DNA of 64,000 bases, taken from assembly GCA_937991535.1 (NCBI GenBank), contig CALKHN010000041.1:48448-112447 (forward strand), read 5' to 3'. Positions within the stretch are counted from its first letter, which is position 1. Each line of letters opens with the position of its first letter. Below, piece by piece: positions 36,752 through 45,936 of this stretch. The translations under genes were made by a program, and so were the position numbers. Under the pieces are notes generated by a model. The model was not told where the DNA came from, made no database searches, and saw only the letters and a program-made list of their open reading frames with translations. The stretch is from an uncultured Sphingobacteriales bacterium (lineage in GTDB: Bacteria > Bacteroidota > Bacteroidia > Chitinophagales > Chitinophagaceae).

Positions 36752-37513
36752 ATGTTAGCATTAGAATGGCTGAAAAACGCCAGGGATATTATGTCGCAAA
36801 TTGAAAATACCCAATTGGAAAACATACAAAGGGCTGCAGCAATAATGGCCGACAGCATTGAATGTGGACGGTGGGTGCATACTTTTGGGTGCGGACATGC
36901 TACTTTGCCTATTGAAGAGATGTACCCGCGGATAGGCGGATTTGTTGGCTTTCATCCGATAGTAGAGCTGCCGCTTACTTTCTTCACCAATATTACCGGG
37001 CAAATGGGCGTACACCAGTTTGTATTTTTAGAAAGAGTGGAAGGATATGGCGTGGAAATAATGAAAGGGCATACATTCGATAAGCGGGATACCATGTGGT
37101 TGTTTTCTCATTCGGGCATAAACAATGTAAACATTGATGTGGCCCTCGAAGCAAAAAGGCAAGGCATGAAAGTTATTGCATTTGGATCTGCAGCCGAGGC
37201 CAGGGGAAAGCAAACCCGTCATTCGAGTGGCAAGAATATTTTTGAGATTGCCGACCTTGTGGTGGACACCTGCGCACCTGCCGGTGATGCCAGTGTGCCC
37301 TTAAAAAACCACCAGGATAAAATAGGACCTGTTTCCACCATGGCTTTTGTAACCTGTGTATGGATGACCGTTACTACGGTAGCCGAGATCCTGGCCGATA
37401 GAGGCGTAAAATTACACATTCATCCTTCACATAATGTGCCTGGTGACACTACGGCCAAACAGCGGCTTGAAGAAGCGCTGGCGGAATACAAGAAAAGAGT
37501 AGCTGGAGTATAA
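36752..37513 (+). CDS. SIS-domain sugar isomerase-like protein (UPF0309 type)
   Basis: Single SIS domain protein of 253 aa, similar in pattern to the UPF0309/sugar-phosphate isomerase-like family. Seen: TFGCGHATLPIEEMYPRIGG (about residue 45), WLFSHSGINNVNIDVALEAK (phosphosugar loop, about 111) and CAPAGDASVPL. It ends the kinase-transporter unit with a 25-base gap. It could isomerise or sense an amino-sugar phosphate. Together with MurQ it gives the locus two different SIS-fold proteins. Confidence 0.85.
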   Translation: MLALEWLKNARDIMSQIENTQLENIQRAAAIMADSIECGRWVHTFGCGHATLPIEEMYPRIGGFVGFHPIVELPLTFFTNITGQMGVHQFVFLERVEGYGVEIMKGHTFDKRDTMWLFSHSGINNVNIDVALEAKRQGMKVIAFGSAAEARGKQTRHSSGKNIFEIADLVVDTCAPAGDASVPLKNHQDKIGPVSTMAFVTCVWMTVTTVAEILADRGVKLHIHPSHNVPGDTTAKQRLEEALAEYKKRVAGV

Positions 37514-37567
37514 TATAATTTGGTTTTAATATTCGGGTAAATCTTACACGCAGGGTTTTGTGCAGGT

Positions 37568-37683
37568 GGGAACCAGTGCTATGTCAAACGTGAAATGTGA
37601 GAAGTGAGACACTCCTCTCACCTTATCCTCTCACTTTCACGATAACATACAGACATAATTGACTTGACTTAGCACTAGTACCC
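37568..37683. repeat. 116-bp inverted-repeat element
   Basis: Ends 37568-37587 and 37664-37683 are inverted repeats matching at 17 of 20 positions. Inside, a second stem (CGTGAAA...GTGAG at 37589-37601 with 37628-37641) encloses GTGAG/CTCAC. Its length nearly equals the 115-bp elements, and it contains GTGAGACAC, but the end sequences differ. Confidence 0.6.
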
Positions 37684-37806
37684 GGCCTGCCTAAACCGAT
37701 GCGCTGCTTTATTCTATTGCTGAAATTACCTTCGTAATTTGTTTTGTTTCGTTGCTAAAATAGGTGGAGTTGAATTTCTTTTTAGTTTTAAACCGGACTA
37801 CAAACA

Positions 37807-37842
37807 GGTCAAACCTGAAATTATAAAAATTCAGGTTCGACC
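37807..37842. repeat. 13-bp-arm hairpin
   Basis: GGTCAAACCTGAA pairs with TTCAGGTTCGACC (one mismatch) around 10 A/T-rich bases, just beyond the stop of the Gfo/Idh gene. Possible terminator or repeat for the convergent pair. Confidence 0.5.
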
Positions 37843-37874
37843 ATTTAAAAAACAGGGTATAACGGGTATTTATT

Positions 37875-39323
37875 TTATAAAGTAAGATCCCAGCCCTGGC
37901 GGTATTCGCGTTTTACAAACTGGTTGGCCAGGTCGTAGTTGGTAACCTTCATATTGGGTGCATCCCACAACAGCTTTTTGCGGCCATTGTATTTATCGGC
38001 GGTGCGCCTGCCTCCCGGATTGTCTCTGAGCATCCAACTGCGTATGGCCACATTGCCAATCAATATGCTTTCGGTAAACGGCCCCGCGTATTCAAATGGA
38101 GAGCTAGTTTGTGCATTACCATATCCGGCAATACATGCGTTTACCCATTGCAGGTAATGATCTTCGCCGGGAACCCTAACGATTGTTTCCGGAATGCTGA
38201 GCAATGTATTTTCTTTAAGCGGCAGCAGCCGCGGATTCGCACCATAGCAATCGGCCAGCAACTTGCCTTTGCTGCCAATGAACATCACGCCGCCATCGGA
38301 ATTGCCAAATGCCTCACCGGGTAACAATTCTTCCGGAACTTCGGGCATAACACCGCCATCGTACCAGCTCACCTTAATATCACCTTTCCCGTCTTTGCGG
38401 GGATAGCTTAAATGAATGTTGGTAGAAAAAGGAGTCCAGTCGGGGTTATGGTCATTCTCTTTCAGAATAAAGGTCCATGTACCCGCCACACTGCATTCCA
38501 CCGAAGTGGGATAATCAATCGGCAATATGCGGAATACAGGATCCAGTATATGGCAGGCCATATCACCCAAAGCACCCGTACCATAGGGCCACCATCCTCT
38601 CCAGTTCCAGGGCAAATAGTTGGGTTTGTAATCTACTTTAGGAGCAGTGCCCAGCCAGAGGTCAAAGTCGAGTTCTTTCGGAACTTTATAAGTGCCCGGA
38701 TCAGGTATAGCCTGCGGCCATACGGGCCGGTTGGTCCAGGCCAGCACTTTATCTACATGCCCGATAATACCGGTATCGTATATTTCCTGCATTCTTCGCA
38801 CACCATTACCCGATCCGCCCTGGTTGCCCATTTGGGTAATGACCTTATATTTTTTTGCAGCCTGCGCCAGTATTCGGGCCTCGTAAATATCGTGGGTCAG
38901 CGGTTTCTGTGTATACACATGCTTACCCAGATGCATAGCCGCTAAAGTGGCAACGGCATGGGTATGATCGGGTGTAGAAATCGAACAGGCATCTATATTG
39001 TTCTTTTCTTTGTTAAGCATTTCCCTGAAATCCTTATAATATTTGGCTTTGGGAAAATTCTTTCTTGATTCCACCGCCTGCCGGTCATCCACATCTACCA
39101 AAGCAACTATATTTACGTTGGGGCTTTTAGCAAATGCAGAAAGATCGCCCTTTCCTTTGCCTCCCGCTCCAATACCGGCAATATTTAGTTTATCGCTGGG
39201 AGCTGTATATCCTTTACCTAATACATGGCGGGGTACAATAAAAAAACCTGCTGCAGCAAGGGAGCTGTTTTTTAAGAATTTTCGTCTTGAGGAATTTTTA
39301 TAGGGCTTATGCTTTCCGCTCAT
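37875..39323 (-). CDS. Gfo/Idh/MocA family oxidoreductase with Tat-type signal
   Basis: NAD(P)-dependent sugar or inositol dehydrogenase family, exported type. Seen: a twin-arginine leader with SRRKFLKNSSLAAAGFFIV, the Rossmann start LNIAGIGAGGKGKGD, the EKP-like catalytic motif as GKHVYTQKPLTHD (about residue 133) and the C-terminal alpha/beta domain with GALGDMACHILDPVFR (a metal- or substrate-binding His). 482 aa fits the secreted Bacteroidota subfamily. It is convergent with the sugar isomerase gene; co-function with the amino-sugar locus is possible but unproven. Confidence 0.92.
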   Translation of the reverse strand: MSGKHKPYKNSSRRKFLKNSSLAAAGFFIVPRHVLGKGYTAPSDKLNIAGIGAGGKGKGDLSAFAKSPNVNIVALVDVDDRQAVESRKNFPKAKYYKDFREMLNKEKNNIDACSISTPDHTHAVATLAAMHLGKHVYTQKPLTHDIYEARILAQAAKKYKVITQMGNQGGSGNGVRRMQEIYDTGIIGHVDKVLAWTNRPVWPQAIPDPGTYKVPKELDFDLWLGTAPKVDYKPNYLPWNWRGWWPYGTGALGDMACHILDPVFRILPIDYPTSVECSVAGTWTFILKENDHNPDWTPFSTNIHLSYPRKDGKGDIKVSWYDGGVMPEVPEELLPGEAFGNSDGGVMFIGSKGKLLADCYGANPRLLPLKENTLLSIPETIVRVPGEDHYLQWVNACIAGYGNAQTSSPFEYAGPFTESILIGNVAIRSWMLRDNPGGRRTADKYNGRKKLLWDAPNMKVTNYDLANQFVKREYRQGWDLTL

Positions 39324-39435
39324 TGTATTTCTTTAAAGGAATTAAAAAAATGAGATTTGTGCTTGCGCATACGAGGCGACGTCAGGGAAAAGAGCGCGTT
39401 TTACGTGTATAATACTCACTGCACCTGAATAATCC

Positions 39436-40428
39436 TTAAGCCCTGATGCTTACCCATATATTTAATGCCAAAATGAAAACAACAATTGTCCAGTGCAACG
39501 CCACGGGAAGCCATTTCTTCTGTGCATAAAAAAAAGCATACCCGTGAAAAGCGGAAAAAGGCAGGGCACACAGAATCCAGTACTCGAAAGTAGCGGAAAA
39601 ATTGATGAACGGAATGAGCAATGTAATAAGCAGGTAGATCAGCATAAGGCTCCAGCTTTTGCGTACCTGAATGAGCATGCGTAAGATATTGCCCTGGATA
39701 TAAAAACCACTGATCAAAAAAGGAACGATAAGAAGAATGATCCCGCCCCAGGCCCATACGTCCTGCTGAAACTTAGGAAAGCTAACAGAAATAGAAGGCA
39801 GATAGGTAAGCGGATTCCAGGTGTTGCCCAAAAAAAGAAAAGCGAACAAAAAATAATAAGGAGTAAGGATACCCAGTATTGCCACCAGCCATTCACTCAG
39901 GTGGAAGGGTCTTAAAGTAATTAATGCAAAAAATATAAGTATAGAAAAACCAATAGCGGGAAAATACAGGAAGGAAGCAAACCCCACCAGCATACCTGCA
40001 TTAAACACCTGGGCCTTGGGCCGGGGATGATTAAACAATCTGCTTAGCATGCCCCATACCCAAACAAGCAAACTGTTGATGATAAGCGCAGAGGATAACT
40101 GCCACCATTCGGGAAAGAGAGAAGTAATAAGAATGTAGGCCATAGCCGGCAAATAATTCGGCTTCGGCAGCAGCTTTTCATTGTTGATCAGGTTATTAAA
40201 CGAAATGGCCTGTGTTAAAGTTAACATTAGTACTATAAAGGGATAAATAACAGGCACGGATTGGCCTGCGGGCAGCAGAAAATTCAAAAATTTGAGGTAT
40301 AAAAAGCCATCGGTTGCCTGTGGCAGCGGAATATGCGGATGCAGAAAAGAATACCATTTTAGTACAAATGCATATACCAGCAATAAAAGTATATTAACCG
40401 GTGTGTTGGTTTTAAAAGAACCTGTCAC
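39436..40428 (-). CDS. Polytopic membrane protein, DUF6427-like
   Basis: 330-aa inner-membrane protein with about 9-10 hydrophobic segments spread evenly and short loops; no charged catalytic motif stands out. Pattern and size fit the DUF6427 proteins common in Bacteroidota (conserved NLINNEKLLPKPNYLPA near residue 78 and a HPRPKAQVFNAGMLVG loop near 133). Function unknown. It starts 11 bases beyond the stop of the upstream minus-strand gene, so the two form a probable operon. Confidence 0.78.
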   Translation of the reverse strand: MTGSFKTNTPVNILLLLVYAFVLKWYSFLHPHIPLPQATDGFLYLKFLNFLLPAGQSVPVIYPFIVLMLTLTQAISFNNLINNEKLLPKPNYLPAMAYILITSLFPEWWQLSSALIINSLLVWVWGMLSRLFNHPRPKAQVFNAGMLVGFASFLYFPAIGFSILIFFALITLRPFHLSEWLVAILGILTPYYFLFAFLFLGNTWNPLTYLPSISVSFPKFQQDVWAWGGIILLIVPFLISGFYIQGNILRMLIQVRKSWSLMLIYLLITLLIPFINFSATFEYWILCALPFSAFHGYAFFYAQKKWLPVALHWTIVVFILALNIWVSIRA

Positions 40429-40439
40429 AGGAATGTTTT

Positions 40440-41978
40440 TTAAAAATCAATTTTTGCAAAGCAAATATAATTCCTGTACATACACGGCATCACTACCTGC
40501 CGGGCTCCTACCTGCTTACCATATTTGGGCAAAAATTCAAAATCCTTATCTAAATTTTTAAGGGTTGGCGAGCGTGTTACGCTGCCATTAGGCGTTACAC
40601 TTTGCTCGGACAATAACCTGGTCCGGCGTTCAAGCTGGTTATACAAGAAATTGATCTCCCCGCCGGTATTGTATATCAGGTAAGACAGGGCATCGGAAGA
40701 ATTGTCATCAAACTGGCTCTTGTGCAATATGTTGCTCCACTCAATGCTTGCATTGGGATCAAATGAAAAAAGCGCAATGTTCTCACTGTAGTATCTCGTA
40801 CTTGAACCATAGTTCCACCTGTTCCATGGATTACCATACATACCGTACGGACTCCAGTAACTGTTATATGATGAATAAGGCGACATGCTGTACGGACTAT
40901 ACAGGTAGTCGTACCGGTTCCAGTTATTGCCACGGGAAGAAGTAAAAAACAATTCAGCCACAATCATAAATCCACCATCTTTTTTGGGTAAAACCTGCCG
41001 TATAAAATAATCATTAAAAGCCGTTTTTGCCGAAGTATTCTCAGACTTTGCATCTTCCTTCAGTTCGTCATCAAATATAGTATAGTTCTCTGCTTTTATC
41101 CTGTTTTGTGCTTTATCCCATATGGCTATATACAATCCTTCCACATTTCCTCTGCGTTGTTTATAATATAGGGAACTGAGGAGATATGTTTTGTTGATAT
41201 TATCGGCTTTAATTTTTACTTCATCCAAAAAATTATTGGCAAGTGGAATATTATCCACGCGAAAACTATCTGCCATAGCTGGTTTTATCATCAAATCCAT
41301 ATGCGAAATATTGTCGCGGCTGCCGTTTCTGCTACAGCGGGCAAAAACCAAATCGCCTTCATTATCAACTATAAAATCACTGAATACAGCGTCTTTTTTT
41401 GACATGGTTACCTGAAGTCTGCTTTTTTTCCTGAACTCCATTTTGTCATTGTAAAGCAACGTGGTAAAAAAGTAATTGCGCTCATTCCGTTTATTGATTT
41501 TAAACACCATGATATGCTGTTTGTCTTCGCTGTATATGGTGGAATAAATTTTATTGTCGCTTGTACCGCCAATTTGTGTCGTATCAATTTCTACCGGGCC
41601 GATCAGTTTTTGTCCGGCGGCATCCATTTTTACCACATTACAATACACTATATTTCTTTTCTGATATTGGTATATCATGTAGAAAAAATCCGGGTAAGGA
41701 ACGAAATCCACATTAATGAGTTTATCCGGTAAAAAATCAAGGTTAATTTTATCCTTTAATTTCATTTCGTTATCAAATATGGATAAATCATTTTTCGATC
41801 TGTAGTTTTTATAGATTACTATATTGCTGCTCACTTTTCCAATGATTTCAAAATTTACCTGGCGGTAGTCGTCTCTTCCCGGGTCTGAATAATGAATGCG
41901 CTGAGCCAAAACCCAAATGGGCAATGCCAGCAGCATTAAAGCTGATATAATAATCGTCTTATACCCCATTTTTATCAT
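40440..41978 (-). CDS. Secreted protein of unknown function, Tyr-rich segment
   Basis: 512 aa. A signal peptide ends near residue 25 (WVLAQ). The rest is beta-strand-rich with repeated short blades, suggesting a propeller or sandwich, but I recognise no family. A low-complexity stretch at about residues 364-400 is made almost entirely of Tyr, Ser, Pro, Trp, Asn and Gly (blocks such as YSPYSMSPYSSYNSYW). In-frame ATGs at codons 1 and 4 are possible starts. It is upstream of, and probably co-transcribed with, the DUF6427-like gene. Confidence 0.75.
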   Translation of the reverse strand: MIKMGYKTIIISALMLLALPIWVLAQRIHYSDPGRDDYRQVNFEIIGKVSSNIVIYKNYRSKNDLSIFDNEMKLKDKINLDFLPDKLINVDFVPYPDFFYMIYQYQKRNIVYCNVVKMDAAGQKLIGPVEIDTTQIGGTSDNKIYSTIYSEDKQHIMVFKINKRNERNYFFTTLLYNDKMEFRKKSRLQVTMSKKDAVFSDFIVDNEGDLVFARCSRNGSRDNISHMDLMIKPAMADSFRVDNIPLANNFLDEVKIKADNINKTYLLSSLYYKQRRGNVEGLYIAIWDKAQNRIKAENYTIFDDELKEDAKSENTSAKTAFNDYFIRQVLPKKDGGFMIVAELFFTSSRGNNWNRYDYLYSPYSMSPYSSYNSYWSPYGMYGNPWNRWNYGSSTRYYSENIALFSFDPNASIEWSNILHKSQFDDNSSDALSYLIYNTGGEINFLYNQLERRTRLLSEQSVTPNGSVTRSPTLKNLDKDFEFLPKYGKQVGARQVVMPCMYRNYICFAKIDF

Positions 41979-42120
41979 TTTTTTCTTAAATATACAGCAT
42001 CCGGTTGCAAATTAGATGGTTTTTGGCGATTGAATACTCCCTCTGCATTATTTTAACCAAACTTATAAACATTAGTTTTCACCGGTCGCGGGGGGGCATA
42101 CGAATTCTGCTAATTTTCTG

Positions 42121-42150
42121 TTTGCGATTGTAATTTCCCCTATACCTTTG
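42121..42150 (+). promoter_or_regulatory. kup promoter (TTTG - 18 bp - TACCTTTG)
   Basis: TTTG at 42121-42124, an 18-base spacer and the exact -7 box TACCTTTG at 42143-42150, 44 bases before the GTG start. Confidence 0.7.
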
Positions 42151-42194
42151 CCGTTTGGTTAGAGCATTAGAATTAATTTAACTGTATTTTAGCC

Positions 42195-44156
42195 GTGGGC
42201 AAACATACCAATAAAGCAACCGTTGCCGGACTTGTTATTGCACTTGGGATCATTTATGGCGATATTGGCACCTCCCCCTTATATGTATTCAACGCTATTA
42301 TCAATGGAAGAGCTATTACTGAAGAGCTGATCATAGGTAGTCTTTCGTGCATTATCTGGACCATTACTTTGCAAACCACCATAAAATATGTAATACTTGT
42401 ATTGCAGGCCGATAATAAGGGTGAAGGTGGCATATTTGCTTTGTATGCCCTGGTTCGACGACGAAAAAAATGGCTGGTGCTCCCCGCCATGATTGGTGGC
42501 GCCGCATTGCTGGCAGATGGTATGATAACACCCCCTATTACGATCACCTCTGCCATTGAAGGTTTACAAAAAGTTCCTGCTTTCCATAATCTCAGCCAGT
42601 ACATTATCTACATTGTTATATTTATTTTAATCGCCTTTTTTTTTCTGCAGCAATTTGGCACAGCATCCATTGGTAAATTTTTTGGTCCCGTAATGGGCCT
42701 TTGGTTCACGATGCTTGCAGTACTTGGACTGTGGCATGTTTTTGATGATCTGTCTATTTTTAAGGCCTTCAATCCATGGTATGCAGTTAAGTTGTTAAGC
42801 TCTAATCCGGGTGCATTGTGGATTTTAGGAGCCGTTTTTTTATGCACCACAGGTGCTGAAGCATTGTATAGCGACCTTGGTCACTGCGGAAGAGAAAACA
42901 TCCGCATTTCATGGATATTCGTTAAAACCTGCCTGCTTTTGAATTATCTCGGCCAGGGAGCCAGTTTACTTAAAAATAACCTGGATGTGCCGGCAGCAAT
43001 TCACTCGTCTATTAACCCATTTTTTGACCTGATGCCGGACTGGTTTGTGATTCCGGGTGTTATCATAGCAACCGGTGCAGCCATTATAGCCAGTCAGGCC
43101 ATGATATCGGGTTCGTTTACCCTTATAGGTGAGGCCATGCGCCTTAATCTTTGGCCGCGTTTAAAAATACGTTACCCTTCTGAGGAAAAGGGCCAGTTGT
43201 TTGTTCCATGGCTCAATACCATGTTGTTTGTTGGCTGCACAGGGGTGGTATTATACTTTCAAACTTCTTCCCGCATGGAGGCTGCTTACGGTTTGGCCAT
43301 AATTATTACCATGATCATGACCACTATACTTTTTGCGAATTACCTGGTCAACCGCCGGGTAAAATCTTCATGGATATGGTTATTCCTGATAGGCTATACA
43401 ATTATTGAAGGAGGATACCTGTTTGCCCTGCTGCAAAAGTTCACGCATGGAGGTTACATTACCGTAATCATTGGCGGGTTAATGTTTCTCATTATGTATA
43501 TATGGTTCAGAAGCCGCAAAATCAAAAATCGTTACGTGGAGTTTGTGCGGCTCGAAGATTATATCCCCATGTTGCAGGAACTTAGCAATGACCCCTCGGT
43601 TACCAAATACGCCACGCACCTGGTTTACCTCACCAGCGCCAATAATCCCAAGGAAATCGAACATAAGATCATTTATTCTATTTTAAACCGGAAGCCCAAA
43701 CGGGCTGATATATACTGGTTCGTACATGTAGATACCTTAGACAACCCCTATACCTGCGAATATGAGGTACAAACCATTATACCCAACGAAATAATCCGCG
43801 TTGAATTCCGGCTGGGCTTTAGGGTTGAACCGCGTATCAATCTTATGTTCAGGAAAGTAGTGGAAGATATGGTAGCCAATAAAGAAGTAAATATAACCAG
43901 CCGTTACGAAAGCCTGCAGCGCAATAATGTGGTTGGCGATTTTCAGTTCATTGTAATGGAAAAATTCCTGAGCATGGACAACGAACTGCCTTTCTGGGAA
44001 ACGCTTATCATGAGGGGATACTTTTGGATCAAAGAAGTTAGCTTGTCGGAAGAAAGAGGATTTGGGCTCGACGCGAGCTATGTAACCGTTGAAAAGTTCC
44101 CGCTGATCGTGGCGCCCCTTACTAACCTGAACCTGGTAAGGATACACAGCGACTGA
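42195..44156 (+). CDS. kup: KUP-family potassium uptake transporter
   Basis: Inner-membrane K+ symporter of the Kup/HAK/KT family. Seen: the signature IIYGDIGTSPLYVF near the start, 12 hydrophobic segments to about residue 430, LADGMITPPITITSAIEG, GAEALYSDLGHCG and a cytoplasmic C-terminal domain of about 200 residues. 653 aa is normal. A GTG is the only suitable start (MGKHTNKATVAG) and lies downstream of a clear promoter. It is monocistronic. Confidence 0.95.
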   Translation: MGKHTNKATVAGLVIALGIIYGDIGTSPLYVFNAIINGRAITEELIIGSLSCIIWTITLQTTIKYVILVLQADNKGEGGIFALYALVRRRKKWLVLPAMIGGAALLADGMITPPITITSAIEGLQKVPAFHNLSQYIIYIVIFILIAFFFLQQFGTASIGKFFGPVMGLWFTMLAVLGLWHVFDDLSIFKAFNPWYAVKLLSSNPGALWILGAVFLCTTGAEALYSDLGHCGRENIRISWIFVKTCLLLNYLGQGASLLKNNLDVPAAIHSSINPFFDLMPDWFVIPGVIIATGAAIIASQAMISGSFTLIGEAMRLNLWPRLKIRYPSEEKGQLFVPWLNTMLFVGCTGVVLYFQTSSRMEAAYGLAIIITMIMTTILFANYLVNRRVKSSWIWLFLIGYTIIEGGYLFALLQKFTHGGYITVIIGGLMFLIMYIWFRSRKIKNRYVEFVRLEDYIPMLQELSNDPSVTKYATHLVYLTSANNPKEIEHKIIYSILNRKPKRADIYWFVHVDTLDNPYTCEYEVQTIIPNEIIRVEFRLGFRVEPRINLMFRKVVEDMVANKEVNITSRYESLQRNNVVGDFQFIVMEKFLSMDNELPFWETLIMRGYFWIKEVSLSEERGFGLDASYVTVEKFPLIVAPLTNLNLVRIHSD

Positions 44157-44229
44157 GCTGCGGAAACCGGCATTGCGCCTCCTCCGGGCTGATAATAATA
44201 CCACCAAAAACAAAACAATGTTTTTTATG

Positions 44230-44251
44230 CCGTTAAAAGACGGTTTTTTTT
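44230..44251 (+). terminator. Weak terminator after kup
   Basis: Short stem CCGT/ACGG followed by eight T, 74 bases after the kup stop codon. Confidence 0.45.
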
Positions 44252-44417
44252 ACGTTTTTAAACGGTATTAAAAAATCAAAATCATTGTTAATCAAAAGGT
44301 TCAGTTTTTTCGTTTATGATCAGGGGCCGATTATTGCCAAATATCATTTTGCCGTAACAATATTTTTGTGATGTTTGTTCTGCACAATGATGTGCAACCC
44401 TAACAACCCCGGCTGCA

Positions 44418-44543
44418 ATGAGATTTGCCCTAACCTTAGCATTGGTTATACTAACCTTTAGCATATATGCACAGCATGCCGACAGCGTTGTTCAAATCCC
44501 CGGTAAGTACCTCAGCAGCATTGATAAAAAACAGGAAAATTAG
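44418..44543 (+). other. N-terminal piece of the coiled-coil RHS partner (frameshifted)
   Basis: A 41-codon open frame beginning with a signal peptide (MRFALTLALVILTFSIYAQ) and continuing VVQIPGKYLSSIDKK before stopping at TAG. One extra A in the run at 44536-44539 would turn the end into DKKQEKLDRQL and join it directly to the 44651 frame. It is therefore the real start of that gene. Confidence 0.8.
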
Positions 44544-44650
44544 ATAGACAACTCACCCGGCAATCCGAAAAATATTTAAACAGCTTATCCAAACAGGAAG
44601 AAAAGATCCTCAGGAAACTTTCAAAGCTGGATTCCTCAAGGGCAAAAGAA

Positions 44651-45928
44651 TTGATGGATGACACCAAAGGAGCTTATGAGCAGCTCTCCCAAAAGCTCAA
44701 CGCTGCCAATGGTAAATTAGACAAAGCCTTTAGCGGGCAGTACCTGCCGGGGTTAGACTCGCTTCAGGGTTCACTCGGGTTTTTAAAGGATGCCAAAAAT
44801 ATTGTTTCCAAATCAAAGGATATCCAGCAGAAACTGGGTAGCTCTCTGCAGCAGGTAAAACAATTGCAAAACAAATTACAGCAGGCGGATGAGATCAAAC
44901 AATATGTGCAGCAGCGCCAGCAACATCTTAAAACTTTGCTGAGCAGCTATACCAACCTGCCCAAAGGCATTACCAAGCACCTGGGTAAATACCAGGAGAG
45001 CGCATATTATTATGGCAGGCAGGTGCAGGAGTATAAAGAAACCCTAAATGACCCGGATAAGCTTGTGAAAAAAGTATTGGCTACGCTTCAGACCCTGCCG
45101 GCGTTTAAAAAGTTCATGCAAAAGCATTCGATGCTGGCACAACTATTCCCCACCCCGGAGAACTACGGTACTCCGCAGGCCTTGTCCGGATTGCAGACAA
45201 GAGCTAATGTACAACAGGTATTGCAACAGCGGGTGGGCATACCGGCAGCCAATGGCACAAATGCGAACCCGGCCCAATACCTGCAGCAGCAAATGCAGCA
45301 GGCACAAGGTGAATTATCAAAAATAAAAGAAAAGCTTAGCCAGTTAGGAAATGGTGGCAGCGGCAACAGCGAAATGGTGATGCCGGAACATTTTACACCG
45401 AACTCCAATAAAAAAAAATCTTTCTGGAGGAGGATTCAACTTGGGACCGATTTTCAGACACAACGCTCTAATAACTACTGGCCTACTACTACCGATATTG
45501 CACTAACCGCTGCCTACAGGGCAAATAACAAAACAAATTCCGGGATCGGACTGGTAGGAAAAATAGGCTGGGGCCAAAGCTGGAAACACATCAAAATTAC
45601 CGGGCAGGGTGCAGGTATGCGTGCCTTTGTAGAATGGAAAGCCCCCAACCTGTTTGGCAGCAACAGTAAATTAGCCGGCAGCCTGTGGTTAACCGCCGGC
45701 GCTGAGATGAACTACAACCGAACGGTAGAAAGTTTGGCAATATTCAAAAACTACAGCAACTGGAACAAAAGCGCATTGGCAGGCATCAGCAAAAAGTACA
45801 GCATGTCGTCGCCTTTAAAGAAGGGAAAGAAGATACAGGGCAGCATGCAGGTGCTGTACGATTTTTTACACAAACAGCATATTCCGCCTATCCCGGCATT
45901 TGTGTGGAGGGTGGGGTATAGTTTTTAA
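44651..45928 (+). CDS. Coiled-coil plus beta-barrel envelope protein, RHS partner
   Basis: Open from 44651 in this frame, but coding continues upstream to 44418 across a one-base deletion. Full product: signal peptide, then about 250 residues of helical coiled coil rich in Lys, Gln and Leu (QQVKQLQNKLQQADEI), a Gln-rich linker, and a C-terminal region of about 170 residues with alternating aromatic strands ending in VWRVGYSF, as in outer-membrane barrels. I know this layout from genes set beside YD-repeat proteins in this phylum. It is 8 bases from the next gene, so it heads an operon with the RHS gene. A role in displaying or exporting the RHS protein is inference. Confidence 0.75.
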   Translation: MMDDTKGAYEQLSQKLNAANGKLDKAFSGQYLPGLDSLQGSLGFLKDAKNIVSKSKDIQQKLGSSLQQVKQLQNKLQQADEIKQYVQQRQQHLKTLLSSYTNLPKGITKHLGKYQESAYYYGRQVQEYKETLNDPDKLVKKVLATLQTLPAFKKFMQKHSMLAQLFPTPENYGTPQALSGLQTRANVQQVLQQRVGIPAANGTNANPAQYLQQQMQQAQGELSKIKEKLSQLGNGGSGNSEMVMPEHFTPNSNKKKSFWRRIQLGTDFQTQRSNNYWPTTTDIALTAAYRANNKTNSGIGLVGKIGWGQSWKHIKITGQGAGMRAFVEWKAPNLFGSNSKLAGSLWLTAGAEMNYNRTVESLAIFKNYSNWNKSALAGISKKYSMSSPLKKGKKIQGSMQVLYDFLHKQHIPPIPAFVWRVGYSF

Positions 45929-45936
45929 TCAAAAAT

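Noticed and set aside
39416..39757. 113-codon minus-strand frame overlapping the DUF6427-like gene
   Set aside because: Same strand but another frame of a well-formed polytopic membrane gene; no independent support.
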